Source: CAYUVA01 sp964448115 [NCBI: uncultured bacterium] (GTDB lineage Bacteria > CAYUVA01). From it: DNA of 56,902 bases. Positions 16,481 to 24,921 of this stretch are shown in pieces (the first letter of the stretch is position 1; each line of letters opens with the position of its first letter). Position numbers and translations under genes: made by a program. A model generated the notes under the pieces. It did no database searches, was not told the DNA's origin, and saw nothing but the letters and a program-made list of their open reading frames with translations. The stretch covers positions 3,345 through 60,246 of the forward strand of contig CAYUVA010000026.1 of assembly GCA_964448115.1 (NCBI GenBank). Direction: 5' to 3'.

Positions 16481-17935
16481 ATGAAGGTGCTCATGCTCAA
16501 TCCCCCCTTCTTTCCTCGTTTCTCCAGGGAGCAGCGTTCCCCGGCAGTAACTAAGAGCGGCACCCTATACTACCCGATGTGGCTCGCTTATGCGACCGGT
16601 GTCCTGGAGTCGAACGGCTACCTCACAGCGCTGCTCGATGCGCCAGCAGAGGAGCTTGAGGCGAGGCAGGTGCTCGATTTGGTCTGCAAGTTCAAGCCCC
16701 GCCTTGTAGTGATGACAACCAGCACGCCCAGCATATACAGCGACTTGGCGCTGGTTACTTCGATAAAAGACAAGCTCCCTGAGACTTTCCTAAGCGTGGT
16801 CGGTCCTCATGTCTCCGCGCTCCCCGAAGAAGCACTCACCCTGTGCCCCAAGCTCGATGCGGTCGCTATCGGTGAATACGACTACACGATACTGGACCTG
16901 GCAAATCACCTGCGCGATGATGTAGAGCATTACTATATACCCGGCTTGGCTTCACGGATGGATGAGGAGATACGAATAAACGACCGCCGCGACCTGATCA
17001 TGGATCTCGATTCCATACCATTCGTATCCAAGACCTATGCCAGGCACCTGAAGATAGACAATTACTTCTATGCGATCACTCGCCATCCAGAGATAGCCAT
17101 CGTGAGCGGTAGAGGCTGCCCGCATCACTGCAATTACTGCGTGTATCCACAGACTATGCATGGCAGACTGTACCGCTTCCGATCCCCTGAAAACCTGGTC
17201 GAGGAGCTTAAGTTTATCAAAGCCACCTTTCCTCAAATAAAAGAGGTGTTCTTCGAGGATGATACGCTTACGGTTGATAAAAAGCGCTGTCAGCAGATCT
17301 GTGAGTTGATGCTCAACGAGAAGCTCAAAATCACCTGGACCGCTAACAGCAGGGCGGATGTTGACCTTGAGACCCTCAAGCTGATGAAAGAGGCTGGTTG
17401 TCGCCTGCTCTGTGTGGGAGTCGAAAGCGGAGACCAGGAGATCCTCAACAACATAAACAAAGGGCTGCAACTGGAAAGGATAGAGCAATTCTTCGATGAT
17501 GCAAGGAAAGCCGGCATAATGATCCACGGGTGCTTCATGGCAGGTAATCGCGGCGAGACCAGGCAGACCCTGAGAAAGACGCTGAACTTCGCTTTGAGGC
17601 TTAAACCAGATACGGCTCAATTCTTTCCATTGATGGTCTATCCGGGCACCAGGGCATACAAGTGGGCACAGGAAAATGGCTTCATAGGCACCAAGGATTT
17701 CTCCAAGTGGGTAACCGAGGATGGCTTGCACAATTGCGTGATCGAAACCCCTGAATTGAGCGCCCGTCAACTAGTTCGTTTCTGCGATCATGCGCGCAGG
17801 CGATTTTATCTTCGTCCTGGATACATGCTTCACAAGGGATTGCAATCACTAAGAAGCAAAGACGAGCTTGCTCGAAACATTCGCAGTGCTAAGCGCCTGT
17901 TCAAGCACCTGCTCGGTATTGGTGGTGCTGGTTGA
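16481..17935 (+). CDS. B12-binding domain / radical SAM protein
   Basis: 484 residues. The N-terminal part (about residues 1-150) is a cobalamin-binding-like Rossmann domain: V-L-M-L-N-P-P, then V-V-G-P-H-V-S-A-L-P-E-E and A-V-A-I-G-E-Y-D. The DxHxxG cobalamin histidine motif is not evident, as in many members. The radical SAM domain follows, with the [4Fe-4S] motif C-x3-C-x2-C at Cys213, Cys217 and Cys220 (G-R-G-C-P-H-H-C-N-Y-C), then F-F-E-D-D-T and the G-V-E-S-G SAM-binding segment. This BchE/P-methylase-like subfamily includes methyltransferases and ring-forming enzymes; the substrate here is unknown. I chose ATG 16481 because M-K-V-L-M-L-N-P-P is the usual family start; ATGs at 16457 and 16460 add eight residues. 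Context suggests a role in envelope glycan or lipid modification. It ends five bases from the convergent clpX. Confidence 0.88.
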   Translation: MKVLMLNPPFFPRFSREQRSPAVTKSGTLYYPMWLAYATGVLESNGYLTALLDAPAEELEARQVLDLVCKFKPRLVVMTTSTPSIYSDLALVTSIKDKLPETFLSVVGPHVSALPEEALTLCPKLDAVAIGEYDYTILDLANHLRDDVEHYYIPGLASRMDEEIRINDRRDLIMDLDSIPFVSKTYARHLKIDNYFYAITRHPEIAIVSGRGCPHHCNYCVYPQTMHGRLYRFRSPENLVEELKFIKATFPQIKEVFFEDDTLTVDKKRCQQICELMLNEKLKITWTANSRADVDLETLKLMKEAGCRLLCVGVESGDQEILNNINKGLQLERIEQFFDDARKAGIMIHGCFMAGNRGETRQTLRKTLNFALRLKPDTAQFFPLMVYPGTRAYKWAQENGFIGTKDFSKWVTEDGLHNCVIETPELSARQLVRFCDHARRRFYLRPGYMLHKGLQSLRSKDELARNIRSAKRLFKHLLGIGGAG

Positions 17936-17940
17936 ACTAT

Positions 17941-19173
17941 CTAGCTAGCTTTTTTATAGATGATCTGCGGTTTGGCGCCCTGGGTGATAACCTCCTGGTT
18001 GATGATGCATTCCTTGATGTTCTTGTTGGCGGGTAGTTCGTACATCAGGTCGAGCATCAGGTTTTCTAGTATGGAACGCAAGCCCCTGGCTCCGGATTTC
18101 TTGGACATGGAGAGCCTAGCGATGCTGCGATACGCACCCTCTGTGAAGCAAAGATCGATCCCCTCCATCTCGAATAGCTTCTGATACTGCTTGACCAGCG
18201 CATTCTTTGGGGAGGTGAGTATGGTAACCAGGTCATCCTCGCCCAGGTCATCAAGGGTCGCCACCACGGGGAATCTGCCGATGAATTCGGGGATGAGTCC
18301 GAACTTGAGTAGGTCATCGGTGGTTACATGGGTGAGCACTTCCCCGTAGCTGAGTTGATTTTTCGACTGTATGTCAGCGCCGAACCCGAGGCTCTTTTTT
18401 CGGATCCTGGAGGTTATCAATGGCTCTATGCCAGAAAATGAGCCGCCAGCGATAAATAGTATATTCCTGGTCTCCACCGGTATGGTCTCCTGCTGGGGAT
18501 GTTTCCTGCCCCCCTTGGGTGGTACATTTGCAATATAGCCCTCAACGATCTTGAGCAGCGCTTGCTGAACTCCCTCGCCGGAGACATCCCTGGTGATGCT
18601 CATATTCTCGCCCTTGCGCGCTATTTTATCTATCTCATCGATGTAGATTATGCCGATTTCCGCCCTGGGGATATCGAACTGAGCGGCATAAAGCAGCTTG
18701 AGGATTATGTTCTCCACATCCTCGCCCACATAGCCAGCCTCGGTGAGGGTAGTAGCATCTGCAATGGCAAAGGGGACATCGAGGATGCGCGCCAATGTCT
18801 GGGCTAGCAGCGTCTTGCCGACTCCCGTGGGACCCATAAGCAGGATGTTGCTCTTGTCAAGCTCCACATCATCTATATTTCCGTTATGCTGGATGCGCTT
18901 ATAGTGATTATAGACCGCAACGCTCAGTATCTTTTTCGCTCTCTCCTGCCCGACCACGTATTCATCGAGCTTGTTTTTTATGTCATGTGGTTTGGGGAGT
19001 CTGCCCATAGGTAGATCCAGTGGGGCGCTTTTTTCCTCCATCACCATGACCTCGTGGCACATATCCACGCAGAAATTGCATATATGAACGCCGTGTCCGG
19101 GGAACAGCTTTCGTACTTCCAGGTGGCTTCTTCCACAGAAGGAGCAATATATCATCCTGTCGTTTTGTCTCAT
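17941..19173 (-). CDS. clpX: ATP-dependent Clp protease ATP-binding subunit ClpX
   Basis: 410 residues, normal length. The N-terminal zinc-binding domain has Cys10, Cys13, Cys32 and Cys35 (C-S-F-C-G-R-S and C-N-F-C). The AAA+ module has Walker A G-P-T-G-V-G-K-T at 114-121 and Walker [11 protein letters not shown], followed by [15 protein letters not shown]. Further on are P-E-F-I-G-R-F-P (sensor and pore region) and [11 protein letters not shown] in the C-terminal small domain. ClpX unfolds substrates and feeds them to ClpP. Here clpX has no clpP or tig next to it, unlike the common tig-clpP-clpX order, so ClpP must be encoded elsewhere. ATG at 19173 is preceded by AAGGAAAG. Confidence 0.97.
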   Translation of the reverse strand: MRQNDRMIYCSFCGRSHLEVRKLFPGHGVHICNFCVDMCHEVMVMEEKSAPLDLPMGRLPKPHDIKNKLDEYVVGQERAKKILSVAVYNHYKRIQHNGNIDDVELDKSNILLMGPTGVGKTLLAQTLARILDVPFAIADATTLTEAGYVGEDVENIILKLLYAAQFDIPRAEIGIIYIDEIDKIARKGENMSITRDVSGEGVQQALLKIVEGYIANVPPKGGRKHPQQETIPVETRNILFIAGGSFSGIEPLITSRIRKKSLGFGADIQSKNQLSYGEVLTHVTTDDLLKFGLIPEFIGRFPVVATLDDLGEDDLVTILTSPKNALVKQYQKLFEMEGIDLCFTEGAYRSIARLSMSKKSGARGLRSILENLMLDLMYELPANKNIKECIINQEVITQGAKPQIIYKKAS

Positions 19174-19258
19174 CTATGTCTTTCCTTGGCTTTTTGTATG
19201 TTCCTGTAACTTAGAACCAGATACTTTAATAATAGTTCCCAGAGGCTTTTTCAAATCG

Positions 19259-20065
19259 TTACTTCATTTTTTTATAAGCCAGAATAAACAGCGCATAACC
19301 TTTCGTAAAGCGAAGAAGCAGATCAAATGCTGCGATCGCACGACTCAGCGGGTAAATAGCACTGTACAACTTGAATAGCTTCTCATAGCGTTGCATCTCC
19401 TGCTCGGAGCCGATGGTTATTGCTCCATCTCGCCTGGCTTCCAAAGATTTACTCCTTCTTGACTTGTGTACATAGAATAGGTTGATGGCTGTCTCAATCG
19501 CCTCGGTGAAGAAGCGGGAATAGGAGATACTCATATATACCTCGAAGCCAGCCTTGATAAGCATCCCCTTTAGTTTCTCCTCAGAATAGCCCTCACGCAG
19601 GTGTCCATACTTATCTAAGGTCAATCCGAGCTTCGGCTTGAGTTTGTTAAGTACAAGCCCCTTGGCACTTCTCGGGGTAGAGATGATGAGCCAACCGCCG
19701 GGCTTGATGATGCGATGCAGCTCCGCTAACCCATAAGCATCATCCTCGATATGCTCCAAGAAATCGAGCGAAACCGCGCCATCCAGACTCTGATCAGCAA
19801 AAGGGAAGCGGTTCGGCTCCACCTGGACAACATTCTTCTCCACCAGCTTGAGCGTCTCAGTCAGGTTAGCGATATCGAGGTCGCAATGCGCCCATTCACC
19901 GCCTTGGCTCTTCATCAGGTAGGATATAACTCCCTTGGCGCAGCCGAGATCAAGGTAAACTCCATCATCCTCAACCGGCAAGTGTTGCTCGATTAGTTTC
20001 CACTTCTGCTTTTTCTTGAGGCTCTTATTAAAAAGCCTCAGCGGCCAGGGCGTCTTCTCGTCCAT
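19259..20065 (-). CDS. Class I SAM-dependent methyltransferase
   Basis: About 268 residues. The Rossmann motif I is V-Y-L-D-L-G-C-A-K-G-V, followed by an acidic residue in H-C-D-L-D (motif II). F-P-F-A-D-Q-S-L-D-G-A-V-S-L-D-F-L-E-H-I (motif IV region) and L-H-R-I-I-K-P-G-G-W-L-I-I-S-T-P-R (motif VI) follow. This is a Methyltransf_11-type enzyme, often acting on lipids, quinones or sugars; the substrate is not predictable. ATG at 20065 (M-D-E-K-T-P-W-P) is preferred; an upstream in-frame ATG at 20125 adds 20 Cys/Leu-rich residues without family likeness. It follows clpX in the same orientation, 85 bp upstream of it, and is divergent from uvrC. Confidence 0.85.
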   Translation of the reverse strand: MDEKTPWPLRLFNKSLKKKQKWKLIEQHLPVEDDGVYLDLGCAKGVISYLMKSQGGEWAHCDLDIANLTETLKLVEKNVVQVEPNRFPFADQSLDGAVSLDFLEHIEDDAYGLAELHRIIKPGGWLIISTPRSAKGLVLNKLKPKLGLTLDKYGHLREGYSEEKLKGMLIKAGFEVYMSISYSRFFTEAIETAINLFYVHKSRRSKSLEARRDGAITIGSEQEMQRYEKLFKLYSAIYPLSRAIAAFDLLLRFTKGYALFILAYKKMK

Positions 20066-20252
20066 ATCGCAAATGTTATCAGCTAATCCGTATTCAAGGC
20101 AAATGCTAAGGCAGCATAGCCGCAACCAATAACCCCTGTCATCCCGAGTTCCTCATTGGCTTGCGCCAGTGGGTAACTCGAGAAGAGGGCAAGCATTATA
20201 TAACTCAATGGTCGCAGTCGTTTACCTGTGATATTATGCAATAGTGGCAGCC

Positions 20253-22079
20253 ATGAAAGATTTGCTCGAAAAAAAGGTACCTGCATTACCTGAGTTACCT
20301 GGAGTGTATCAGTTCAAAGATGCCATGGGGAATATTATCTATGTTGGAAAGGCAAAATCTCTAAGGCATCGGGTGCGCTCCTACTTCGGCTCACTGCCCA
20401 ATGGTTATCCCAAGCTCTATAAACTTGTCGAAGAGATTGCAGACCTCGACTACATCGTTACCGAGAACGAGCTAGAGGCGATAATCCTCGAATCAAACCT
20501 GATTAAGCATCTTAAACCCAAGTACAATGTAGATATTAAGGATGACAAGAACTTTCCTTATCTCAAGATAGACCGCAGCATCCCATTCCCCCGCCTTCAG
20601 ATCGTCAGGAAGGTGCTTGCGGATTCGAGCCTATATTTCGGTCCCTTTGTGCCAGCTAAGGCGCTGCGAGGTACGCTTTCATTGCTACAGAAGCATTTTC
20701 CGCTGCGGGTTTGTAAACGCGATCTGAGCAAGATCCATCAACGACCTTGTCTTAACTTCCAGATAAATAAATGCCTTGCTCCATGCGTCAGGAATATAGA
20801 TCAGCAGCGATATGAGGAGCTTCTTAGGAATGTCATACTCTTCCTATCCGGCAAGAAGGATATACTGGTCGATGGGTTGAGAGACAAGATGCGAAGGCTG
20901 GCTGATGAACTAAGGTTTGAGGAGGCAGCCCTGATCAGAGATCAGATACAGGCAATCGAGTTGATCATGGAACGACAGGAGATGATCTCGGTGAAGCTGG
21001 AGAACCAGGATATCATAGCCAGTGAGCTGGAGAATAACCGCGCAGTAGTCCAGGTCTTCCATGTAAGGCAAGGCAAACTTATCGGGAGATCCATACATGT
21101 AATAAAAGATACCCAAGGACAACCAGAGGTCGAGATTCTGAGTGATTTCATTAAACAATTTTATGCCTCGGATACCCTAATTCCTCCAGAGATCCTGCTT
21201 CAGCAGGAGGTGGAGGATCAGGAGCTACTAAGCGAATGGCTCAGCCGAAAAAGAGGCTCCAAGGTGAGGATGCATGTGCCTCAGCGCGGCAGGAAAGCTA
21301 AGCTTCTCGACCTGGTTAGCGAGAATATCAAGGAGGCGCTGCGTTTGCATATTCTGCAGGATGAAAGAAACATGCAACAACAATCGATGCTTGCCCGGAT
21401 ATTCGGCTTGGAAAAACCGCCAGGGAGGATAGAATGCTTCGATATCTCGACGCTGGCGGGAAGCTATTCCGTAGGCTCAATGGTCGTGTGGAAACAGGGG
21501 AAATTAGTGCCCTCGGAGTATCGCCGCTTCAAGATTGAGACCGTCCAGGGGGTCGATGACTACAAGATGATGTCCGAGGTGGTCAAGCGCAGGTTTACCG
21601 GTTCGCTGGCAGATAAAACCCCGATACCGGACCTGATATTACTAGATGGCGGTAAAGGACAATTGAATGTTGCAGTAAGGGCACTTTGCGATAACAACAT
21701 CGATAATATAAAGCTCGCTGCAATCGCCAAGGGGGAAGATAATGATCTTATCTATCTGCCGGGGAGAAAAAATCCACTGAACCTCAGGAAAGATAATCCG
21801 GCACTGTCGTTGCTACAGAAAATAAGGGATGAATCTCATAGGTTCGCCATCGAATACAACCGTAGCCTGCGTAAGAAGGCTACCACCCGCTCCATTCTTG
21901 ATGAGATTCCCGGGCTTGGTCCCACTATAAAGAAAAGACTACTGAACCAACTCGGCAGCCTTAAGGCGATAAGGGAGGCTGATCCGCAAGCCCTGGCACA
22001 GATAAAAGGTGTAAGCAGAAAACTAGCCCAAACCATATATGATTTCTTCAGAGCAATTCACCAAGAACCGCTTGAATAG
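20253..22079 (+). CDS. uvrC: UvrABC system protein C (excinuclease subunit)
   Basis: About 608 residues, standard length. N-terminal GIY-YIG nuclease domain: P-G-V-Y-Q-F-K, I-I-Y-V-G-K-A-K-S-L and V-T-E-N-E-L-E-A at about residues 15-95. The UVR motif L-A-D-E-L-R-F-E-E-A-A-L-I-R-D-Q-I is at about 210-230. The RNase H-like C-terminal nuclease has I-E-C-F-D-I-S and L-I-L-L-D-G-G-K-G-Q-L-N. The double HhH DNA-binding end reads I-P-G-L-G-P-T-I-K-K-R-L-L and I-K-G-V-S-R-K-L-A. UvrC makes both incisions in nucleotide excision repair. Start is ATG 20253 or the in-frame GTG 20244. It is the first gene of a plus-strand run toward rph. Confidence 0.97.
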   Translation: MKDLLEKKVPALPELPGVYQFKDAMGNIIYVGKAKSLRHRVRSYFGSLPNGYPKLYKLVEEIADLDYIVTENELEAIILESNLIKHLKPKYNVDIKDDKNFPYLKIDRSIPFPRLQIVRKVLADSSLYFGPFVPAKALRGTLSLLQKHFPLRVCKRDLSKIHQRPCLNFQINKCLAPCVRNIDQQRYEELLRNVILFLSGKKDILVDGLRDKMRRLADELRFEEAALIRDQIQAIELIMERQEMISVKLENQDIIASELENNRAVVQVFHVRQGKLIGRSIHVIKDTQGQPEVEILSDFIKQFYASDTLIPPEILLQQEVEDQELLSEWLSRKRGSKVRMHVPQRGRKAKLLDLVSENIKEALRLHILQDERNMQQQSMLARIFGLEKPPGRIECFDISTLAGSYSVGSMVVWKQGKLVPSEYRRFKIETVQGVDDYKMMSEVVKRRFTGSLADKTPIPDLILLDGGKGQLNVAVRALCDNNIDNIKLAAIAKGEDNDLIYLPGRKNPLNLRKDNPALSLLQKIRDESHRFAIEYNRSLRKKATTRSILDEIPGLGPTIKKRLLNQLGSLKAIREADPQALAQIKGVSRKLAQTIYDFFRAIHQEPLE

Positions 22080-22130
22080 ATGGCAACCATAGGGTAAGTT
22101 TAATCAAGATAACTAAAGGAGATAAAAAAA

Positions 22131-22400
22131 ATGAGCCAAATCAAGATCGAAAAACCGACAAAGGAAAAATTAAAAGAGCTAGGAGTTGAAAACTGGTGCC
22201 CCTGGCAGTGCGAACCATCAACCTTCGACTGGGAATATGCCGATACCGAGATAGCCTATATTATCGAGGGGAGCGTAGATGTTGAGACAGACCAGGGCAT
22301 GGTTAGCATCGCAGCAGGAGACCTGGTAACCTTCCCGGCAGGGCTAAAGTGCGTTTGGCATGTGAAAAAGCCAATCAGAAAGGTCTATACCTTCCAGTGA
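22131..22400 (+). CDS. Small cupin domain protein
   Basis: 89 residues, the size of a minimal single-domain cupin of the Cupin_3 (DUF861) type. The strands T-E-I-A-Y-I-I-E-G-S-V-D-V, M-V-S-I-A-A-G-D-L-V-T-F-P-A-G and C-V-W-H-V-K are characteristic. The usual metal-binding histidines of motif 1 are missing; W-P-W-Q-like aromatic residues replace them, as in many Cupin_3 members. AAAGGAG lies seven to eight bases before the ATG. The biochemical role is unknown; members of this subgroup often accompany detoxification or sugar genes. It lies between uvrC and the amidase gene, 18 bp upstream of the latter. Confidence 0.85.
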   Translation: MSQIKIEKPTKEKLKELGVENWCPWQCEPSTFDWEYADTEIAYIIEGSVDVETDQGMVSIAAGDLVTFPAGLKCVWHVKKPIRKVYTFQ

Positions 22401-22418
22401 TAAATACCTATCGTTAAC

Positions 22419-23546
22419 ATGCGTTTGCTCCCATGCAACAAGATAAGTTCGGGCATTGCGATTATTTTGCTCATATTACTGGGATCAACCTTATCCTCTA
22501 ATGCAGAGCGCATAACTATAAGAAGCACTACCCAGGGGAAATCATTTGAGGTAGAATACAGGCTCATCAATGGAAAAAAGTTTATCAAGCTCGATGATAT
22601 CACTGACTTTTTATCCTTATCCTACGAGAAATACCCCTTCTCTAACCGAGTGCACCTTAGCGGTGAGAACATAAGGATTGTCATCCTCCCCAATGAGACC
22701 ATTGCGATAAGTGGACAAGATGTCATTCACCTGCCGGATCCTTTTGTATTGATAGATGGCAATCTGTATGTAACCATGGATACAATGAAAAGGATCACGC
22801 AAAGCTCACCAAGGCAGTATAAGTTGGATTATCTTAAACAAAACCAAGAGCCTAACATGAACGAAAAAGTCCCTCCCCATGGGCTAGAGCCTGGAGACAA
22901 GTTTTTTCGAGAGCCAACTGCCGGTGTCCGAGTGATCGCAATCGATGCAGGTCATTCACATACTAATCCAGGAATCCTCGCTGCTGATGGCTCAAGGGAG
23001 AATGAAATAAACTATCAGCTAGCAATACTGTTAAAGGAAGTATTAGTAAACAGATACGGATTCCTGGTCGAGTTAATAGGCGAAAAAGATAATGAACTTA
23101 ACCAACTACAACGAATTGAAGCTGCCAATCGACTCAAGGCAGATGTTTATATCAGCATCCACCAAGCCTTCAGATGCCCTCAATCACGCAACTTGTACAT
23201 ATATTATTACCAAGATGAGACCGGGCGCTCTCAAGACCTTTCGCCATGGGAGCAAAGCTCCCTTGAATACAAAGAGAGCAGCCGACTCTTGGCTTATAGC
23301 ATTGCCGAAGCACTTGAATACAGCGAATTGAGCAGGGAAACCAAAGTACAGGGAAGGCAGCTTATCATCCTGGAAGGACTAGCCATGCCAGGAGTAGTTG
23401 TCGAGCTTCTCTGCTTGAATCAACCAGATGACCTAAAATTGATAAAAGACAAAACGAAACTTCAGCATCTTGCTGAGATACTTGCTAATGGCATTTACAG
23501 CTTCAGAAAGGACTTCGAGGAGCTGATGCGCGTCCAAGACAGGTAG
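22419..23546 (+). CDS. N-acetylmuramoyl-L-alanine amidase (Amidase_3), exported
   Basis: 375 residues. A signal peptide (about residues 8-29) is followed by a copper amine oxidase-like N-terminal beta domain (L-I-N-G-K-K-F-I-K-L-D-D and P-F-V-L-I-D-G-N-L-Y-V). The zinc amidase domain runs from about residue 170: V-I-A-I-D-A-G-H-S-H-T-N-P-G (zinc His), E-N-E-I-N-Y-Q-L-A (zinc Glu), Y-I-S-I-H-Q-A-F (second zinc His) and G-V-V-V-E-L-L-C-L-N (catalytic Glu). S-I-H-Q-A-F differs slightly from the common S-I-H-A-N. It cleaves the bond between MurNAc and the stem peptide in peptidoglycan remodelling. It is followed after 3 bp by a GerMN gene and then rph, the amidase-gerM-rph arrangement found in several bacterial phyla. 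Confidence 0.93.
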   Translation: MRLLPCNKISSGIAIILLILLGSTLSSNAERITIRSTTQGKSFEVEYRLINGKKFIKLDDITDFLSLSYEKYPFSNRVHLSGENIRIVILPNETIAISGQDVIHLPDPFVLIDGNLYVTMDTMKRITQSSPRQYKLDYLKQNQEPNMNEKVPPHGLEPGDKFFREPTAGVRVIAIDAGHSHTNPGILAADGSRENEINYQLAILLKEVLVNRYGFLVELIGEKDNELNQLQRIEAANRLKADVYISIHQAFRCPQSRNLYIYYYQDETGRSQDLSPWEQSSLEYKESSRLLAYSIAEALEYSELSRETKVQGRQLIILEGLAMPGVVVELLCLNQPDDLKLIKDKTKLQHLAEILANGIYSFRKDFEELMRVQDR

Positions 23547-23549
23547 GCA

Positions 23550-24167
23550 ATGACAAAAGAAAAGGAGATAAAGGTCGGTTGCATATTGATTCCCTTCATA
23601 GTCTTCGTGTTTGTTTTAAGCCTGGTCGTGTCATTATGGATCTTCGGCTTCTTTGAGAAAGGAGCCAAGGAAATGGTAGTGAACATCGAGAAAAAACTGG
23701 CTGAATTGAGCCCGGCTCGCCAGAAGGTCGCCATCTTTTTGATTGATGAGAATGAAATGATCTTAAGGGCAGAAGCCATGACCATACCAGAGGAACCTAG
23801 AATTACAGAGTCTATTCGCAGAATATGCGAACTTTTAATACCAGATAATAAAAATAGCGCACTTAAAAGCCCCATCTCACCGGGTACAGAGCTACTCAAC
23901 TGCTTTGTCGATGATCGAGAAAACCTTTATCTCTACTTTGAGAAACCGCTATTCGAGCCTTCAGAAGCGGACATACAATGTGAGATCTTAGCCAGGGATG
24001 CGCTGCTAGCAACCATGTTTGCCAACTTTCGCGATCTCAAGAACATCCAGTTGATATTTGACCAACCACCCATGGGGCATCTTAAGTGGGAATTGAAGTT
24101 TACACCAAAGGTAGTGGAAAAAATAATCAAGGATAACATCTCTGGGGGGTTCAATGAGGAAGGATAA
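23550..24167 (+). CDS. GerMN domain-containing membrane-anchored protein
   Basis: 205 residues with one N-terminal membrane helix (about residues 10-32) and a single extracytoplasmic GerMN-like domain. Family features are K-V-A-I-F-L-I-D-E-N-E early in the domain, a helix ending in I-C-E-L-L-I-P, then K-S-P-I-S-P-G-T-E-L-L-N and N-L-Y-L-Y-F-E-K-P-L. The GerMN fold is named after Bacillus GerM but occurs widely in non-sporulating bacteria with envelope functions, often beside amidases. Spacing is tight: 3 bp after the amidase, and its last 14 bases overlap rph. I infer co-translation and a role in cell-wall metabolism, not sporulation. Confidence 0.82.
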   Translation: MTKEKEIKVGCILIPFIVFVFVLSLVVSLWIFGFFEKGAKEMVVNIEKKLAELSPARQKVAIFLIDENEMILRAEAMTIPEEPRITESIRRICELLIPDNKNSALKSPISPGTELLNCFVDDRENLYLYFEKPLFEPSEADIQCEILARDALLATMFANFRDLKNIQLIFDQPPMGHLKWELKFTPKVVEKIIKDNISGGFNEEG

Positions 24168-24894
24168 CCGAGATAATAACCAGATCCGTAAAGTGAAAAT
24201 AACAAAAGACTACCTTTTTAATCCTGAAGGCTCTGCCTTGATCGAGATTGGTAATACGCGAGTAATCTGCGCTGCTACCCTCGAAGAGGGAGTGCCATCT
24301 TTTTGCGAGAACGAACAACAAGGGTGGATCACAGCCGAATACGGTATGCTCCCCCGCTCTACTGATCAAAGAATGAGAAGGGAGGCTTCAAGTGGAAAAC
24401 AGGGCGGACGCACCATGGAGATACAAAGACTCATTGGGAGAGCGCTAAGAGCCGCCGTTGACCTGGAGCAGCTTTATGGATGGACTATCAAGATAGACTG
24501 CGATGTTATCGATGCCGATGGAGGAACAAGGTGCGCATCGATCAGCGGAGCCTTTGTTGCACTGATTGGCGCCCTGAAGGTGCTCAGCTATCGAATGGAG
24601 ACAAACTTCAGACCGCTAAAAAATTATATCGCAGCCATTAGCCTCGGCATCGTTGATAACGAGATGATGCTTGATTTGGCTTACGATGAGGACTCCAGGG
24701 CAGATGTGGACATGAATGTGGTAATGAACGACAGCGGACAGTTCATCGAGGTTCAGCTTACCGGGGAGCGAAAAACTGTAAGCTCCAAACAGATCACACA
24801 GCTTCTTGAGCTAGCCGCCGACGGCTGCAAACAGTTATTCCCCATCCAAAGAAAAGCAGTACAGGATGATATCCAAGCCTGCGGTTTGATATAA
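24154..24894 (+). CDS. rph: Ribonuclease PH
   Basis: 246 residues, the expected length. Motifs: G-S-A-L-I-E-I-G-N-T-R-V-I-C-A-A-T, then G-W-I-T-A-E-Y-G-M-L-P-R-S-T-D-Q-R, G-R-T-M-E-I-Q-R-L-I-G-R-A-L-R-A-A-V-D, I-D-C-D-V-I-D-A-D-G-G-T-R and S-L-G-I-V-D; phosphate-binding Arg residues are retained. It trims the 3' ends of tRNA precursors by phosphorolysis. It overlaps the GerMN gene by 14 bp and carries a G-rich ribosome binding site inside it. The rdgB/rph-linked ITP pyrophosphatase gene that often follows is absent; the next gene is convergent. Confidence 0.97.
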   Translation: MRKDNRDNNQIRKVKITKDYLFNPEGSALIEIGNTRVICAATLEEGVPSFCENEQQGWITAEYGMLPRSTDQRMRREASSGKQGGRTMEIQRLIGRALRAAVDLEQLYGWTIKIDCDVIDADGGTRCASISGAFVALIGALKVLSYRMETNFRPLKNYIAAISLGIVDNEMMLDLAYDEDSRADVDMNVVMNDSGQFIEVQLTGERKTVSSKQITQLLELAADGCKQLFPIQRKAVQDDIQACGLI

Positions 24895-24921
24895 CGATCA
24901 GCAACGGACAAAATCCGAACC

